A DNA stretch of 64,000 nucleotides from Melitaea cinxia (Eukaryota; Arthropoda; Insecta; Lepidoptera; Nymphalidae): positions 19,221,001 through 19,285,000 of the forward strand of contig NC_059397.1 in NCBI RefSeq assembly GCF_905220565.1, in the 5' to 3' direction. The notes under the pieces were generated by a model, which saw only the letters and a list, made by a program, of their open reading frames with translations, had not been told where the DNA came from and searched no databases. The position numbers and the translations under genes are program-made. Below are positions 10,818 to 21,279 of this stretch, in pieces; the first letter of the stretch is position 1, and each line of letters opens with the position of its first letter.

Positions 10818-11225
10818 TTATAGGCCTGACAATAGTTTTGTAAAGCCATAGAGTAATTTTAGGTGATATTCCCCAGCTTTTACCGAGGAGCCGTTTGCAT
10901 TGTTGATTTTTGAGTCTAAATGCCTGTTCCAGAGAAGTTTACTATCTAGGATTACTCCAAGATATTTGACCTCCTTGGTTAGGGCAAGACTGGTGCCAAA
11001 TAATTTAGGGAGTTTAAGGTTCCCTAAATTTCGTTTATTTGAAAACATCACAAGTTCCGTCTTTGCGGGGTTCACTGTTAGTTCGTGGTCCATACACCAC
11101 TGTTCAACGACTTTAAATGCGGCCCTCATTTGGTTGCAGACTGTTCCCTCAGAAGGTCCACTGACGAGTACAGTTAAGTCGTCTGCATAGCCCACTGTGA
11201 GAAATCTGCGGTCATTGAGCAAGGT
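10818..11225 (-). pseudogene. LINE reverse transcriptase C-terminal fragment
   Basis: The minus-strand frame begins in the RT palm. GYADDLTVL supplies motif C with the paired catalytic aspartates, and the fingers, most of the palm and the endonuclease are absent because of 5' truncation. It continues with WCMDHELTVNPAKTELVMFS and the thumb-like VKYLGVILDSKLLWNRHL, both typical of non-LTR RTs. The open frame extends to 11285, but the part above 11225 is host tRL sequence, not LINE. A frame change separates it from the RNase H fragment below. Confidence 0.85.
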
Positions 11226-11349
11226 TAATGTGTGGGTAACACAAAAATAAAATCGTACAAATTCAAAATTACATGGTGTCGTCACCTGTCAAAGATTTTT
11301 ATTCTAATATGAAACTTTGAATAGTTGCGGGTTTTTGTAAAGAACTCAC

Positions 11350-11528
11350 TATAGACGGCGCCACGGTCGCTTAGACCGAGTATAAAATTATGATATCGAA
11401 AATTTCGATCTAGCGGATACATCGTTCCATAGCTTAATTGGCTAGAGCACCGACACGGTCAGTCGGAGATACAGGTTTGATTCCCGCTGGAACGGTCGAT
11501 TTTTGATATGATATTAAAAAATGTTTAT
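11350..11528 (+). mobile_element. tRL copy 2
   Basis: It starts TATAGACGGCGCCACGG, continues GCTTAGACCGAGTATAAAAT, and holds a 72-nt tRNA-like core at 11423-11494. The acceptor strands CGTTCCA and TGGAACG are fully complementary and the anticodon stem CCGAC/GTCGG is intact. The T stem has two mismatches. It ends GATATGATATTAAAAAATG. Confidence 0.75.
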
Positions 11529-11535
11529 AAATTAC

Positions 11536-11615
11536 GACTAGAACTTGGCGGGAATCGAACCCACAACCACAAAGTAGAAATCAGGGTCACTACAAAGTGC
11601 GCCAACGGGTGATTC
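11536..11615 (-). mobile_element. SINE-B head fragment
   Basis: The plus strand reads GGGAATCGAACCCACAACC then GTGCGCCAACGGGT, the complement of the SINE-B tRNA-like head. Confidence 0.6.
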
Positions 11616-11624
11616 AATATTTAA

Positions 11625-11875
11625 ATGAATAAGTAAATAAATATCTTATAACATACACACACGGTCGTATGTTTTCATTTTAAGCAACTTAATGCTTGTG
11701 TTACAGGTAACAGCCGACTGGTGTATCTAATTTTTTTTTGATAAATACACATATAAATAATACATATATGAATATATTAATAGACTTATTACACTCAGAC
11801 TCAGGATGGAATCGAACCCGCAACCCTCGAACAGAAAGCAGGGCCACCACGACCTACGACAACGGGCTAGTCAAA
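11625..11875 (-). mobile_element. SINE-B, near full length
   Basis: On the minus strand it starts with the tRNA-like head (GCCCGTTG, B box GGTTCGATTCC) and GAGTCTGAGTGTAAT. An AT-rich linker, TTACCTGTAACACAAGCATT and a terminal region near ATATTTATTTAC follow. It has the same architecture as 25151-25380. Confidence 0.7.
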
Positions 11876-12189
11876 ATATTTATCTAGTCAAAAACATTTA
11901 AATGTAATTTTCATTTGAATGTTTATAAAGTATTATGCCATTTCTACGAAAGGCTTAAACTGTGTGAATCAATCAACATTCGCACTATCCGATAATGAAC
12001 GATAAATTTAAAAGCAACGTACTACCGTCATCCATTGAATCTCGCTGCAGTTTTGGTGCATCGTGTATGCGCTGTTGCTGTATTGTATTTGCACAAAACC
12101 TATATTTTTGGCTGATAAATCTATAATTTGGTAGAATCTCGACCTGTTTACTTTTTTATGCATTACAATCAGTATAAGCCGGGCCCCAT
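11876..12189. other. intergenic, no gene seen
   Basis: No recognisable feature. Confidence 0.45.
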
Positions 12190-12375
12190 TTTAATACTAT
12201 TAGGATGGGAAACGTAAAGTGTCTGAACACAGGCGCGTTGCTGACTATATCTCCGACCCTTCGTAGGAACTCCAGCTATCAGGAAGATATCACTACTTGA
12301 GATTTATGTGGCTGTGATCTTCTCCAGGATTTGGTCACCACTCAAATTGAGCTGCTCCAAGTTTTATGCAAGATA
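12190..12375 (-). repeat. rep-D copy, degraded
   Basis: GGCTGTGATCTTCTCCAG and GAGCTGCTCCAAGTTTTATG on the plus strand are the complement of rep-D landmarks. Identity is low. Confidence 0.4.
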
Positions 12376-13644
12376 TTTGTTTCCCAAAAAATCATTAATT
12401 CACTCCATAATAAGCGCATCACTGCATAGTACAATGTGTAATTGTGCGTAGCTACAGAAGACATACCAACTAGACTCCATCGGTCTATTCAATATTAACC
12501 AATGACTGTTTCAAGATCTGTAATTTTTTTACTAACCGAAAATTTGAGTGCTTCGGAATTTATTATGTAACTAAAATTTAGATCCTCAAATACCTTTTCT
12601 AATTACTATTCGAGATATATTTTTTCAATTCGAAATCCATTTTTATCTGATATTATATCGGCACCCGCTGAAGTGCTTTCGATTTGAATGAGACTCCATT
12701 AGTAGTAATAGGCCACTGTCAATGTGGAGTGTTTTCTTTGATATTAAAATAATAAAATGAGCTTTATTTTATTTATAAAGATAAATTGAAACGAATCATA
12801 AAACTGAATTTGTATTTCACCTTTAACAATTTAAGCTGTGAAACGAATAAAAATATAAATTCTTTCATATTTACAACTGATATAAAAATATACACGGTCG
12901 CATCTTAAAAAATAAAATAACTTTTTGTGACTCATTTTCATAAATATGCAAGTGTTTTTTATAATACTGCATGTTACGAAATATAAATTCGGTGAAATAA
13001 AGGCATGATTTTTTGGACAATTTTGTATAAAATATTTTTTTATGATCACAATAAAGTATTGTTGATAAAATTTTTATTACTGAATGAGGTCTAATAAATT
13101 TCTGTCTCCCGTTATAATGTATAAAAATACATGTTGAAAAAAAAAGTTATGTTTAGATAGATTCCTCTTGCAGTATTTTCAGTTTGTTGACTCTGCTGTG
13201 AAGGTCGAGTCACAAAGGATCATCAAGATCTCATAGCGGTTATTTTTGGAAATATCTTTTTTTTTCAAAAACAAGGTACAGGGTGAGTTTGTAAAAGTAA
13301 TCAACATCAGTAGATTTTTATTCAACTATAAAAGTAGGCACGATACCTTTCTGAAGCTCAGGTAACATATTAAATACCAAATGTTGGTTCTTTTATTAAC
13401 GAAATATCAGTAATGTAACAATATTGAACACAATTCGTGCGTAACATTCATCTGATTAATTACGGAGCTAAGTCTCTATACGCGGTAGTAAATATCGGTA
13501 CGTGTTCAATAAACCGCAGATCCAATCCTGTTCTACTTCGTTACACGCAAGAAGCCTACGATCAATATTTATTATGTTAAGCCCTAGGAACATTATGATG
13601 ATGAAGTACCTGGTTTATATAATTTGATTTCAAATGTCTTAACT
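12376..13644. other. AT-rich intergenic, no gene seen
   Basis: The 72-residue lysine- and phenylalanine-rich minus frame at 12831-13049 looks like AT-rich noise. No family recurrence is seen. Confidence 0.5.
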
Positions 13645-13757
13645 CAGGTAGGACACAGCAGGAAATTACCTGCTCAAATCTGGAGTAGGCCGATTACAGA
13701 AGATCACAGCTAAATAATACTACTTTCAAGCAGTGTTGTGTTCCTGTGGTGACAACT
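13645..13757 (+). repeat. rep-D copy, 5' part
   Basis: GGACACAGCAGGAAATTACC, CTGCTCAAATCTGGAG, AGAAGATCACAGCTAAATA and CAGTGTTGTGTTCCTG match rep-D at 60690-60920. The next part of the family, GTAAGGTGAC, appears only after the LINE, at about 16737-16746. Confidence 0.65.
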
Positions 13758-13814
13758 TTTTGACACAAGAATAAAAAAAGATATACACAGCGGCTGCACG
13801 TCCTCCCACTGAAA

Positions 13815-14420
13815 GTGCACCTCTCTAACATCCGAGGTCTGCACTCCAATCTCGAATCTGTCCACCACCACCTAGAAACAGAAAAACCGCAGCTGCTGTT
13901 CCTCACTGAGACGCAGATCAGATGTCCGGCTGACACGGCGTACCTCAGCTACCCCGGGTATTCTCTGGAGCACAGGTTCATACCTCGTGCCGGAGTCTGT
14001 GTGTACGTCCGTGATGACATTTGCATCAAGCGTCTTAAGCACCTTGAGACATCCAGTTACTCCATCCTATGGGTTCTAGTGGACACAGGACAGGAGAAAA
14101 TCCTGTATGCCTGTGTCTACCGTTCGCACAGTGGAGACGTGGAGACAACTCAGTTATGTGACCATCTTACCCTAACGGCGGATAAGGCTCGAGAGCGTTA
14201 CCCTTCGGCACAGTTAGTCATCCTGGGGGACTTCAACGCCCACCACCAGGAGTGGCTGTACCCATACCAGGTGACCGACCATGCTGGGAGAGAAATGCGT
14301 AAACTAGCCTTGACGCTGAAGCTCACCCAGCTTGTAAATTGTGCTACCAGGGTACCAGACGTAGACGCTCATACCGCCAACTGCTTAGACCTATTTTTAA
14401 CAACTGATCCAGACAGGTAG
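13815..14420 (+). pseudogene. LINE ORF2 endonuclease domain, ends at a nonsense codon
   Basis: This is the apurinic-type endonuclease domain of a non-LTR retrotransposon, which nicks the target DNA. The motifs read in order: LSNIRGLHSN (Asn), FLTETQI (catalytic Glu), VILGDFNAHH (Asp/Asn) and CLDLFLTTDPD. The frame is open from 13764, so 13815 (GTG) is only a nominal start; no ATG is visible at the domain edge. It ends at TAG 14418-14420. The same frame stays open beyond it and supplies the last endonuclease motif, LGTSDHCLV, so the stop is a point lesion inside the domain rather than a natural end. Confidence 0.85.
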
Positions 14421-16697
14421 TCAATAACAGTTTCTGCACCACTGGGTACTTCTGACCACTGTCTGGTAAAATCAATATCCGTCTGTTCCCCACCCGAAGT
14501 ATCCCCATGTGGCCCAAGACGGGTGTGGCGATATAAGGCAGTGGATTGGGATGAGATGCGTCACTTTTTCTCGTCCTATCCTTGGCGAGAGGCATGCTTT
14601 TCTTCTGATGATCCGTCGAGCTGCGCTGAAGCCATTACCGCGGTTATTCGCCAGGGTATGGAATATTTTATACCATACTCTGACGTAACGACGAATGGAA
14701 AAGCTCGCCCATGGTTTGATGTGGACTGCTATCGTGCAGAAGCCAAAAAGCGGTCGGCATACACTGCATGGGCTGAAGCTCGAACGCGCAAGTCTCCGAA
14801 TTCTCGGAATTTGAAGAAAGCTTTTAACCAAGCCGCCAAGTCATGTAAAAGGACGTTACGCAGGGCTAGATTCAACCATATCAGCCGCATTGGGGCCAAA
14901 CTAGCTTCTTACCCTTCTGGGAGCAAAGCGTTTTGGTCCCTGGCAAAAGCAGTTGAATCTAACTTTTGTCGGCCGTCACTGCCACCATTGCTGAGGACCG
15001 ATGGATCACTGGCCCATTCTGCGAAGGAGAAAGCGGATTTGTTTGCATCTCTTTTTGCTGAGAACTCGCGTCTGGATGTTGCAGGAAAAGCTCCACCAAT
15101 CTCAACTCGTGCTGACTGCATTATGGCAGAAGTACGCATACGCCAAAAAAAAATTCTTAAAATCCTGCAAACTCTAGACGTGAACAAGGCCAGCGGACCG
15201 GACGGTATACCAGCGATAGTCCTGCGTACATGTGCCCCTGAGTTGTCTCCACCTCTTATACGCCTGTACCGCCTGTCACTTAAGACTGGCAAAGTGCCGA
15301 AGTCTTGGAAACTTGCCAACGTGCAGCCTGTGCCCAAAAAGGGTAGTCGTGCAGACCCTGTCAATTACCGTCCCATCTCGGTCACGTCCATACTCTGTAA
15401 GACTATGGAACGTGCACTGAACAACAAACTCTTGGCCCACTTGGAAGGTAACGATCTCTTCAGCGACCGGCAGTACGGTTTCCGCCAGCACCGTTCGACT
15501 GGGGACCTTCTAGTTTATGCCACACATATATGGAGTGAGGCCATTGACAAACACGGCGAAGTACTTGCCGTGTTTCTCGATATCTCGAAGGCCTTTGACA
15601 GGGTTTGGCACGCGAGCCTTATAAGCAAGCTTCCTTCATATGGTATTCCACCTGGCCTTTGCACTTGGATTTCTGACTTCCTGAGCGAACGTTCAATACA
15701 AGTTGTCCTTGACGGGTACTCGTCGGACCAAAAGGCTATCGACGCCGGTGTTCCTCAGGGATCAGTCTTGTCCGCTACCCTATTCCTGCTGCATATTAAC
15801 GATCTGCTCGTCACCGGTACCTTTGGGTATGCTGACGATAGCACAGTGACGGATAGATACTTTTCGAGTGCAAGGGCTAGTAAGGATGTTATCCAGTCTT
15901 GTCGAGAGGATATGGTCAGCCGCTTGAACGTCACCCTCCAGGCAGTCTCCGAATGGGGCGATGCCAATCTGGTCACGTTCAACGCTACAAAAACACAGGC
16001 GTGTGTGTTCTCCTCTAAACGGAGCCCTTTACACCTGGCTCCGACTTTCCGGGATGTTTCTGTGGACATTACCGACTCCCTACAGCTCCTCGGTGTAGAG
16101 CTATCGTCCAATCTGAACTTTGGGCAACACATCGAGTCCAAAGCAAAAACTGCAGCAAAAAAACTAGGTATTCTCTCTAAAGTCAGGCGTTACTTCACTC
16201 CAGAACAGTTGATTCAACTGTATCAAGCACAAGTTCGGTCTTGTATGGAGTATTGCTGCCATCTTTGGGATGGATCCGCCAAATACCAACTGGCACAACA
16301 ACGAACTAGGAGACTCATAGGTGACCCTACTCTGACAGACACTAAGTTGCAGAGTCTCGATCATCGGCGTAGGGTAGCTCGTCTGTCGGTGTTCTACAGA
16401 ATATATTTCGGTGAGTGTGCGAAGGAATTGCACGATCTAATTCCCCCAACAACCTTCCGCCATCGGGACACTAGGCGCGGTCGATCGTTCTATCCTTATG
16501 TCATCGATATGCCACCTACGCGCACAAAACGCTTTGGCTCTACTTTCCTGATGCGCACAGCTAAGGAATGGAACTTGTTGCCCGCGTCTGTGTTTCCCGA
16601 ACGATACAATCTGGGTGCCTTTATGGCCAGAGTGAATAGGCTGTTATTAGGCAGGCATGCTCCACCTTCGACCGCATCGTCACTTAACATCAGATGA
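14421..16697 (+). pseudogene. LINE ORF2 remainder: end of endonuclease plus reverse transcriptase
   Basis: This is in frame with the previous segment, and the nominal GTG at 14523 is not a biological start. LGTSDHCLV completes the endonuclease. The reverse transcriptase shows KASGPDGIPAIVLR, NYRPISVTSILCKTMER, QYGFRQHRSTGDLL, AVFLDISKAFDRVWH (motif A), AGVPQGSVLSATLFLLHIND (motif B) and FGYADDSTV (motif C with both aspartates). KTQACVFSS and QLLGVELSS (thumb) and the family-typical C-terminus MEYCCHLW follow. No RNase H follows. The stop is TGA 16695-16697. Apart from the upstream TAG I see no lesion across about 760 codons, which suggests recent activity. The closest kin are Jockey/CR1-like insect LINEs, by recollection. 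Confidence 0.85.
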
Positions 16698-16738
16698 GAT
16701 TGTGGTCAAATGCCTGCCTATTTGTCATAAAAAAAAGT

Positions 16739-17139
16739 AAGGTGACTAATAAACAAAGTGGTGTTTAAATAAACAAATTCGAATCAAGTTTTCATTTAAA
16801 AACTTGATTACCATTCCTGCTTTCGATTCTCCTACCAGAAATGAAACACAATAAGTAAATAAAACATTACTTTCCCGCTAAATTGGATCAGGATTAACGA
16901 AAACTAATTTAAAAGTGTTTTTGGGTGGAGCGATCTAATAATTAAGATAATAAAAACAAATGCAAACATTGCTTTCGTACTAAGAGTATCGTGATCTCGA
17001 GAAAAAAGCGACGTACCACTTTAATTAGTTCGACAGGCGTTAGGGATTTAAAATGTGCAGTTTATTCCTTTTTAAATATCTTGATCTTTTTATTATTGTC
17101 CTTTAAATGCGTGTTCAAGATAGTTTACTTTGTTTTACT
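16739..17139. other. intergenic, no gene seen
   Basis: It begins with GTAAGGTGAC of the split rep-D copy. The rest is AT-rich without features. Confidence 0.45.
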
Positions 17140-17300
17140 GGATTTTTACTAGATGGACTGATTTTGATAATTTTTTAACGAAAAACTTGTGCTTATCACA
17201 TGTCCTCATTTAAACTTATATAATACGTATTTTTTTGCTATTTTTTCGTCTACCTCCGCTGTATTACTCGTCGATGAAGTTAAAGAGTTTTTTTTAATTG
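17140..17300 (+). repeat. rep-C copy, 3' part, diverged
   Basis: ACTGATTTTGATAATTTTT, TTATCACATGTCCTCATTTAA and TTTTCGTCTACCTCCGCTG correspond in order to rep-C. Confidence 0.5.
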
Positions 17301-17315
17301 GTCGATTATATTTTT

Positions 17316-17362
17316 GTTTAGAATTTCCTAATGTGTGTGTAACACATTAGGAAATTCTAAAC
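17316..17362. repeat. perfect 21-bp inverted repeat at the tRL end
   Basis: Bases 17316-17336 (starting GTTTAGAATTTCC, ending AATGTGT) are exactly complementary to 17342-17362, with GTGTA as the 5-base loop. Copy 1 has the left arm followed by GGGTAACAC but lacks the rest of the right arm. Confidence 0.9.
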
Positions 17363-17532
17363 ATTTTTTAATATCATATCAAAAATCGACCGTTCCAGCG
17401 GGGATCGAACCTGCATCTCCGACTGACCGGGTCGGTGCTCTAGCCAATTAAGCTATGGAACGATGTACTCGCTAGATCGAAACTTTTGATGTGATGATTT
17501 TATATTCGGTCTAAGCGACCGTGGCGCCGTCT
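17316..17532 (-). mobile_element. tRL copy 3 with terminal palindrome
   Basis: It is the complement of the tRL family. The tRNA-like core is 17391-17462 with a perfect 7-bp acceptor stem and intact anticodon stem; the T stem has one mismatch. The outer start CGGCGCCACGGTCGC lies at about 17515-17530. The other end is the 21-bp palindrome described in the next entry. Confidence 0.75.
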
Positions 17533-18005
17533 ATACTTGTTAAAGTAAATAAAACTATTTAATGTTGTTTGAGAATAAACACAATTACCTTACATAAAGT
17601 TTTTTTTGTTCGGATAATTATATTTGTCATTGTTTACATTTAGTTGTTTACATTCACATGAAAAAGTTCTACTTATAATTTTCTTTTGTCTTTTATACAA
17701 TGACAAATATTAAGTTATTAATGGACTTGTTAAAAGGCTTTCATTACTCTGTGACGTCATCCGCTCAATTACATATATAATTTCATAAAAGCTATGAGAT
17801 TTTAATAATACATTTTTTTAATTTGAATTTAATAATCGTATGTATACTTTAAGCGCACTACAGTCATTATTGTTCACACTAAGCTGGTTGTGATAAGGAG
17901 ACACAAAGTACGCACGAAATGATGTCCTGGATATAGGTTTTTAGTAAGGAGTTAGTCCCTACCTTCGTTTGTAAATAGCCGAATTATAGTCTTAGTATAT
18001 ATATC
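17533..18005. other. AT-rich intergenic, no gene seen
   Basis: No recognisable feature. Confidence 0.45.
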
Positions 18006-18105
18006 CTGGTTTTCCGCAATCCTCATCCAGCCTACACCGGTAATCTTACGTAGATCCATCGGCCATCGGTTCTTTGACACAGGATACCAGCCCACTGCCG
18101 TTTCT
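18006..18105 (-). mobile_element. RTE-S fragment
   Basis: TTTTCCGCAATCCTCATCC, ACACCGGTAATCTTACGTAG and GGCCATCGGTTCTTTGACAC are the complement of the RTE 3' coding end seen at 3919-4190. Confidence 0.6.
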
Positions 18106-18578
18106 TCAGTCACTATATATCTACATTTTATTTTCGTATCGGGTCATTAAAAGAAATTATGAATACTATAGCTAAATTACCAATACCAAGTATAATCAAT
18201 CTTTCAAAATATATTCAGGTACGTCGAAACCGTCAAAAACTTCCTTTTGAAATCCGAAAATTGGTACGTGTTGACTTTTAAACATATGAAAGTTGGATAA
18301 TTAAGAGGCATTTTATGTTCCCATATTCAACGCTACACTTTTCAATAGAGCTCGATGTGAGAATATCATAACAGTCAAAGTTTGAAACTAATTTTCCGAG
18401 TTTTGCCCCCTCTGAATAATCGCGGACAATAAGTTTATTATAAATGTCTTTTAGTTTCAAATTGTGCGATAGTTGATTAAACGCGGATATTGGAAGTGAA
18501 TTATGCTATTCAAGATTATTATGTTAGAATTTGGTTAAATATTTATTACCTACTGTATTTTTTTAGGTAATTTTTTTT
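18106..18578. other. AT-rich intergenic, no gene seen
   Basis: No recognisable feature. Confidence 0.45.
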
Positions 18579-18766
18579 TGAGTAAACCTTCTTTACGCAC
18601 GCTTGACTTGGAGAGTAAGTAGGTGAATGCACGAAGAGAGCGTTACGAAAAGTGTGATCGGGCGAGGCGAACGGAAGTTGAGAGGGAGATATAAGTTAGT
18701 GAAGATAGAAAGCGAGAGAGAGTTACGTTTCGTAAGTTTTACTTCAGTCGTGTGGTCTAAAGCACA
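18579..18766 (-). mobile_element. MITE-E copy 2
   Basis: On the plus strand: GAGTAAACCTTCTTTACGCA, GACTTGGAGAGTAAG, GAGCGTTACGAAAAGTGTG, GGCGAACGGAAGTTGAGAG, then AGTTTTACTTCAGTCGTGTG and GTCTAAAGCACAC. This is the complement of copies at 24695 and 44647. Confidence 0.7.
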
Positions 18767-19206
18767 CTTTTTTTTTCATAACAATGTTAAAAAAAATATT
18801 TTAAGGCCTGTTTGATTAAAATGAATTTCGAGTTATCCGGTATACACGATCAGAATAGTGCTCCCCTGAATATAAAGAAAACATTCTGTTTGTCTCTGTC
18901 ATCAGCTCTGAAAAACGAAAACGATATCAAAAACGTTAAGTCTGAATGGAAATTCTTTTATAAGTTGGTAATTTTTAATGGATGTTTGTTTATTGTAAGA
19001 ACCAATCCGGGTACAAGCGGCTCTTTGTACGATTGTAACAGAGCTCTACAACCGCAGCGTAGCGGTCGCTCTACGTTGTTTGGATTTCATTCGAACGTAA
19101 TTAACGATAAAATTGTTTCAATATTTATTTTATATAAGTTAATATCGCCTTACCTTGTCTCTGTTTTATGGATATTTATGAATATTTTTTTTCACTTTTA
19201 TCTTTT
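18767..19206. other. unrecognised stretch with a 162-residue frame
   Basis: A plus-strand frame from 18812 encodes NFELSGIHDQNSAPLNIKKT and similar low-complexity sequence, then runs into the rep-C copy. That makes it an unlikely gene. I see no domain, and the function is unknown if it is real. Confidence 0.3.
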
Positions 19207-19490
19207 TTTAACCAACTTAAAAAAAGGAGGAGGTTACTCAATTCGACCGTATATATTTTTTATTTTTTTATGTATTTTCGGGGATATTCCGTCATTATGA
19301 ACCAATTTTGATATTTTTTGTTGGAAAGGAGATAGCCCTAGATCCTTAATTTGGTACCATGATAAGGAAACCAGGATCTGATGATGAGATCCCAGAGAAA
19401 TCGAGGAAACTCTCGAAAATTCGCATAACTTTTTACTGGGTGTACCGATTTTGATGATTTTTAATTTAACAGTTAACACACTTGTGATGA
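19207..19490 (+). repeat. rep-C copy, 5' two thirds
   Basis: AACTTAAAAAAAGGAGGAGG, CAATTCGACCGTATAT, TTCGGGGATATTCC, GGAAAGGAGATAGCCC, CCATGATAAGGAAACCAGG, AACTTTTTACTGGGTGTAC and GATTTTGATGATTTTTAATT follow the family consensus. Confidence 0.75.
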
Positions 19491-19654
19491 TCTTGATGTT
19501 GGAAATGGTTATAGGTAACGGTACTTGCCATTATAGACCAACATAACGGTAATATCATGGCAAACATGCGTACAGCAATACAATTTTTTTGTATAGAAAC
19601 AATATTTTATGGTGTTTTTATTTATATTTATCATCATCATCAATAACATCGCCT

Positions 19655-19762
19655 GCCCAGCGTGGTGACTATGGGCAAAACACATGAGTTCACGTTATTT
19701 TTGGCGTAAACTTGTGGAGGCCTATGTCCAGCAGTGGACTGTATAGGCTGTAATGATGATCA
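19655..19762 (+). mobile_element. RTE-S copy, 3' end
   Basis: GCCCAGCGTGGTGACTATGG, CACATGAGTTCACGTTA, TGTGGAGGCCTATGTCC and AGCAGTGGACTGTATAGG-CTG, then TAATGATGATC. ATC-rich microsatellites flank both sides. Confidence 0.7.
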
Positions 19763-19799
19763 ATAACATCATAATCATCATGGCCATCATCATCATCAT

Positions 19800-20035
19800 A
19801 AAATTGGAGTGTCTGTTTGTAATATTAAAATAACTGCTTTTTACTAAATATAGATGTATACACGGTACATATACCAAAATAAACTTTTTGGTGTCTGTTT
19901 GTTCCGCCTAATCTCTGAAAAAGCTGGACCGATTTTGAAAGAAATTTCACTGGCTCTAACTCTACGAACTTAACAATAACTTTTTCGTTAAATCCCATGC
20001 GAAGTCGTAGTACGACAAGTGTATTTATATAAATA
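19800..20035 (+). repeat. Helitron-like repeat, diverged
   Basis: GTGTCTGTTTGTTCCGCC, AAAAGCTGGACCGATTTTGA and GAAATTTCACTGGCTC resemble the inner sequence of a common lepidopteran Helitron-like repeat. That is recollection, and no terminus is visible here. Confidence 0.35.
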
Positions 20036-20473
20036 ACACTAGATTAGTTAAAATAATGCTTACTCACTGGTGGTATACATTAACTTCCTAATCGAAAAAG
20101 AACCAAAATTTCTGAGGGTTGAATTTCCCGCACATAAGCGTCACGTATTTCCGATCAAATTTCCGTTAGCAAAGTTCTAATAACAAAAGGAAAAAACGTA
20201 CTTTCAAAAGCACGCAGAAGCGTCCGGAACTCGGAACACTGTGAAGTATGTATCCGCCTCTTCGTATTCGGACATAGTCTTAGATTTATCTTCCAACAAA
20301 CTCTTGTTCTTGGCACGATTGCACTGACGGCAGGCTAGGAATATAGGAGTAGTATGTATAAAATAATAAGTAAGTAATTTAGGTAACTGTTTAGATAAAC
20401 ACCAGAGTTATATAAGTATTTGGATAATATTATTAATATTAGGTACATTATACAATTATTAGATAATTTATTG

Positions 20474-20740
20474 CGTGATTTGCAAGTTTTAATAAGTATA
20501 AAATATAATTATGTACCTTTGATAATTATATTAATTATATAATTATATTGGACCGACGATCTACGTAAGATTGCCGGTGTAGGCTGGATGAGGATTGCGG
20601 AAAACCGGGGTGTCTGGTGCGAACTTGGGGAGGCCTATGTCCAGCAGTGGACTGCAATAGGCTGAGCTGAAGCTGATATAATTATATTAACAAACAAAAA
20701 TATTAATAATATATATAATTATTAAAACTTGCAAATCACG
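20474..20740. repeat. short element with 21-bp inverted ends, interrupted
   Basis: Bases 20474-20494 (CGTGATTTGC...AATA) are exactly complementary to 20720-20740. AT-rich DNA and an RTE-S insertion lie between. Without the insert it would be about 130 bp, the size of a small MITE or hairpin element. Confidence 0.65.
20550..20677 (+). mobile_element. 128-bp RTE-S insertion with 11-bp target duplication
   Basis: It begins GGACCGACGATCTACGTAAG and ends AGTGGACTGCAATAGGCTGA plus GCTGAT. ATAATTATATT at 20539-20549 is repeated at 20678-20688. It is a very short 5'-truncated copy. Confidence 0.8.
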
Positions 20741-21279
20741 ATTATCTGTGAAAATGCATTTAAAAGATAAAACTAAAAATATCAATGTTCGAGGTTTTAT
20801 GTTTTGAGATCGCAGTTTCTATTCACTGTGAAGTCTTAGTTCGGTAGTACAAAATTGCACATTATTGATAAAACTTAGGAAAACATAGAGTAATTTAAAT
20901 ATAAGTTATTTTCAATATCATATTTAAAAACTGTAAGAAAATATAGAAAATTAGCAACGAATACAAAATAAAGGAGACTATTGATGCTACCTGAAGCGTT
21001 AAACAATAATTCTGTTTATTTTGCGTTTAGAATATTTGAGTCAGTCTTCGCGAGTGGTGGATGAATGTCTTTGAGTTACAGAAATGAAAATTACTATTTC
21101 TTTTTTTCATTCGGTAAAGAAGTAATAAGGTCGTTGGAGATATTACCTCTTGATGTTTCTCATTACGAGAAAAATGTGACTTATTGAAATATTGCTATTT
21201 TTTATCGTATTGGTTTTTGTTGCTTGCGGAATTCTGATTGCGTTTTATTTTATTTGGTAATTTTTTTATTTTTTTATAT
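20741..21279. other. AT-rich intergenic, no gene seen
   Basis: No recognisable feature. Confidence 0.45.

Larger units (their letters stand above)
9629..11225 (-). mobile_element. 5'-truncated RNase H LINE with a 13-bp target duplication
   Basis: The insertion is flanked by TAATGTGTGGGTA at 9616-9628 and 11226-11238. On the minus strand it begins within the reverse transcriptase, just before the YADD motif, and continues through RNase H. It ends in a short (CAATA)n-type tail (plus strand repeated TATTG at 9627-9647). LINEs that encode an RNase H after the RT belong to the I, R1/LOA or related groups; I cannot decide which. It has at least two frame changes and is dead. Confidence 0.85.
13758..16738 (+). 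mobile_element. Jockey/CR1-type LINE, ORF2 nearly intact
   Basis: About 3 kb carrying one long frame for endonuclease and reverse transcriptase, a short 3' untranslated tail (16698-16729) and an A-run at 16730-16737. Neither an ORF1 nor a 5' untranslated region is recognised, so the copy is probably 5'-truncated just upstream of ORF2. Pieces of a rep-D element lie on both sides, so it inserted into a rep-D copy. GGTGAC occurs next to both ends and may be a short target duplication, but this is uncertain. Confidence 0.85.

Noticed and set aside
18812..19300. A 162-residue protein-coding gene
   Set aside because: The second part of the frame runs through a rep-C copy and translates its repeat sequence. 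The first part has no recognisable domain.
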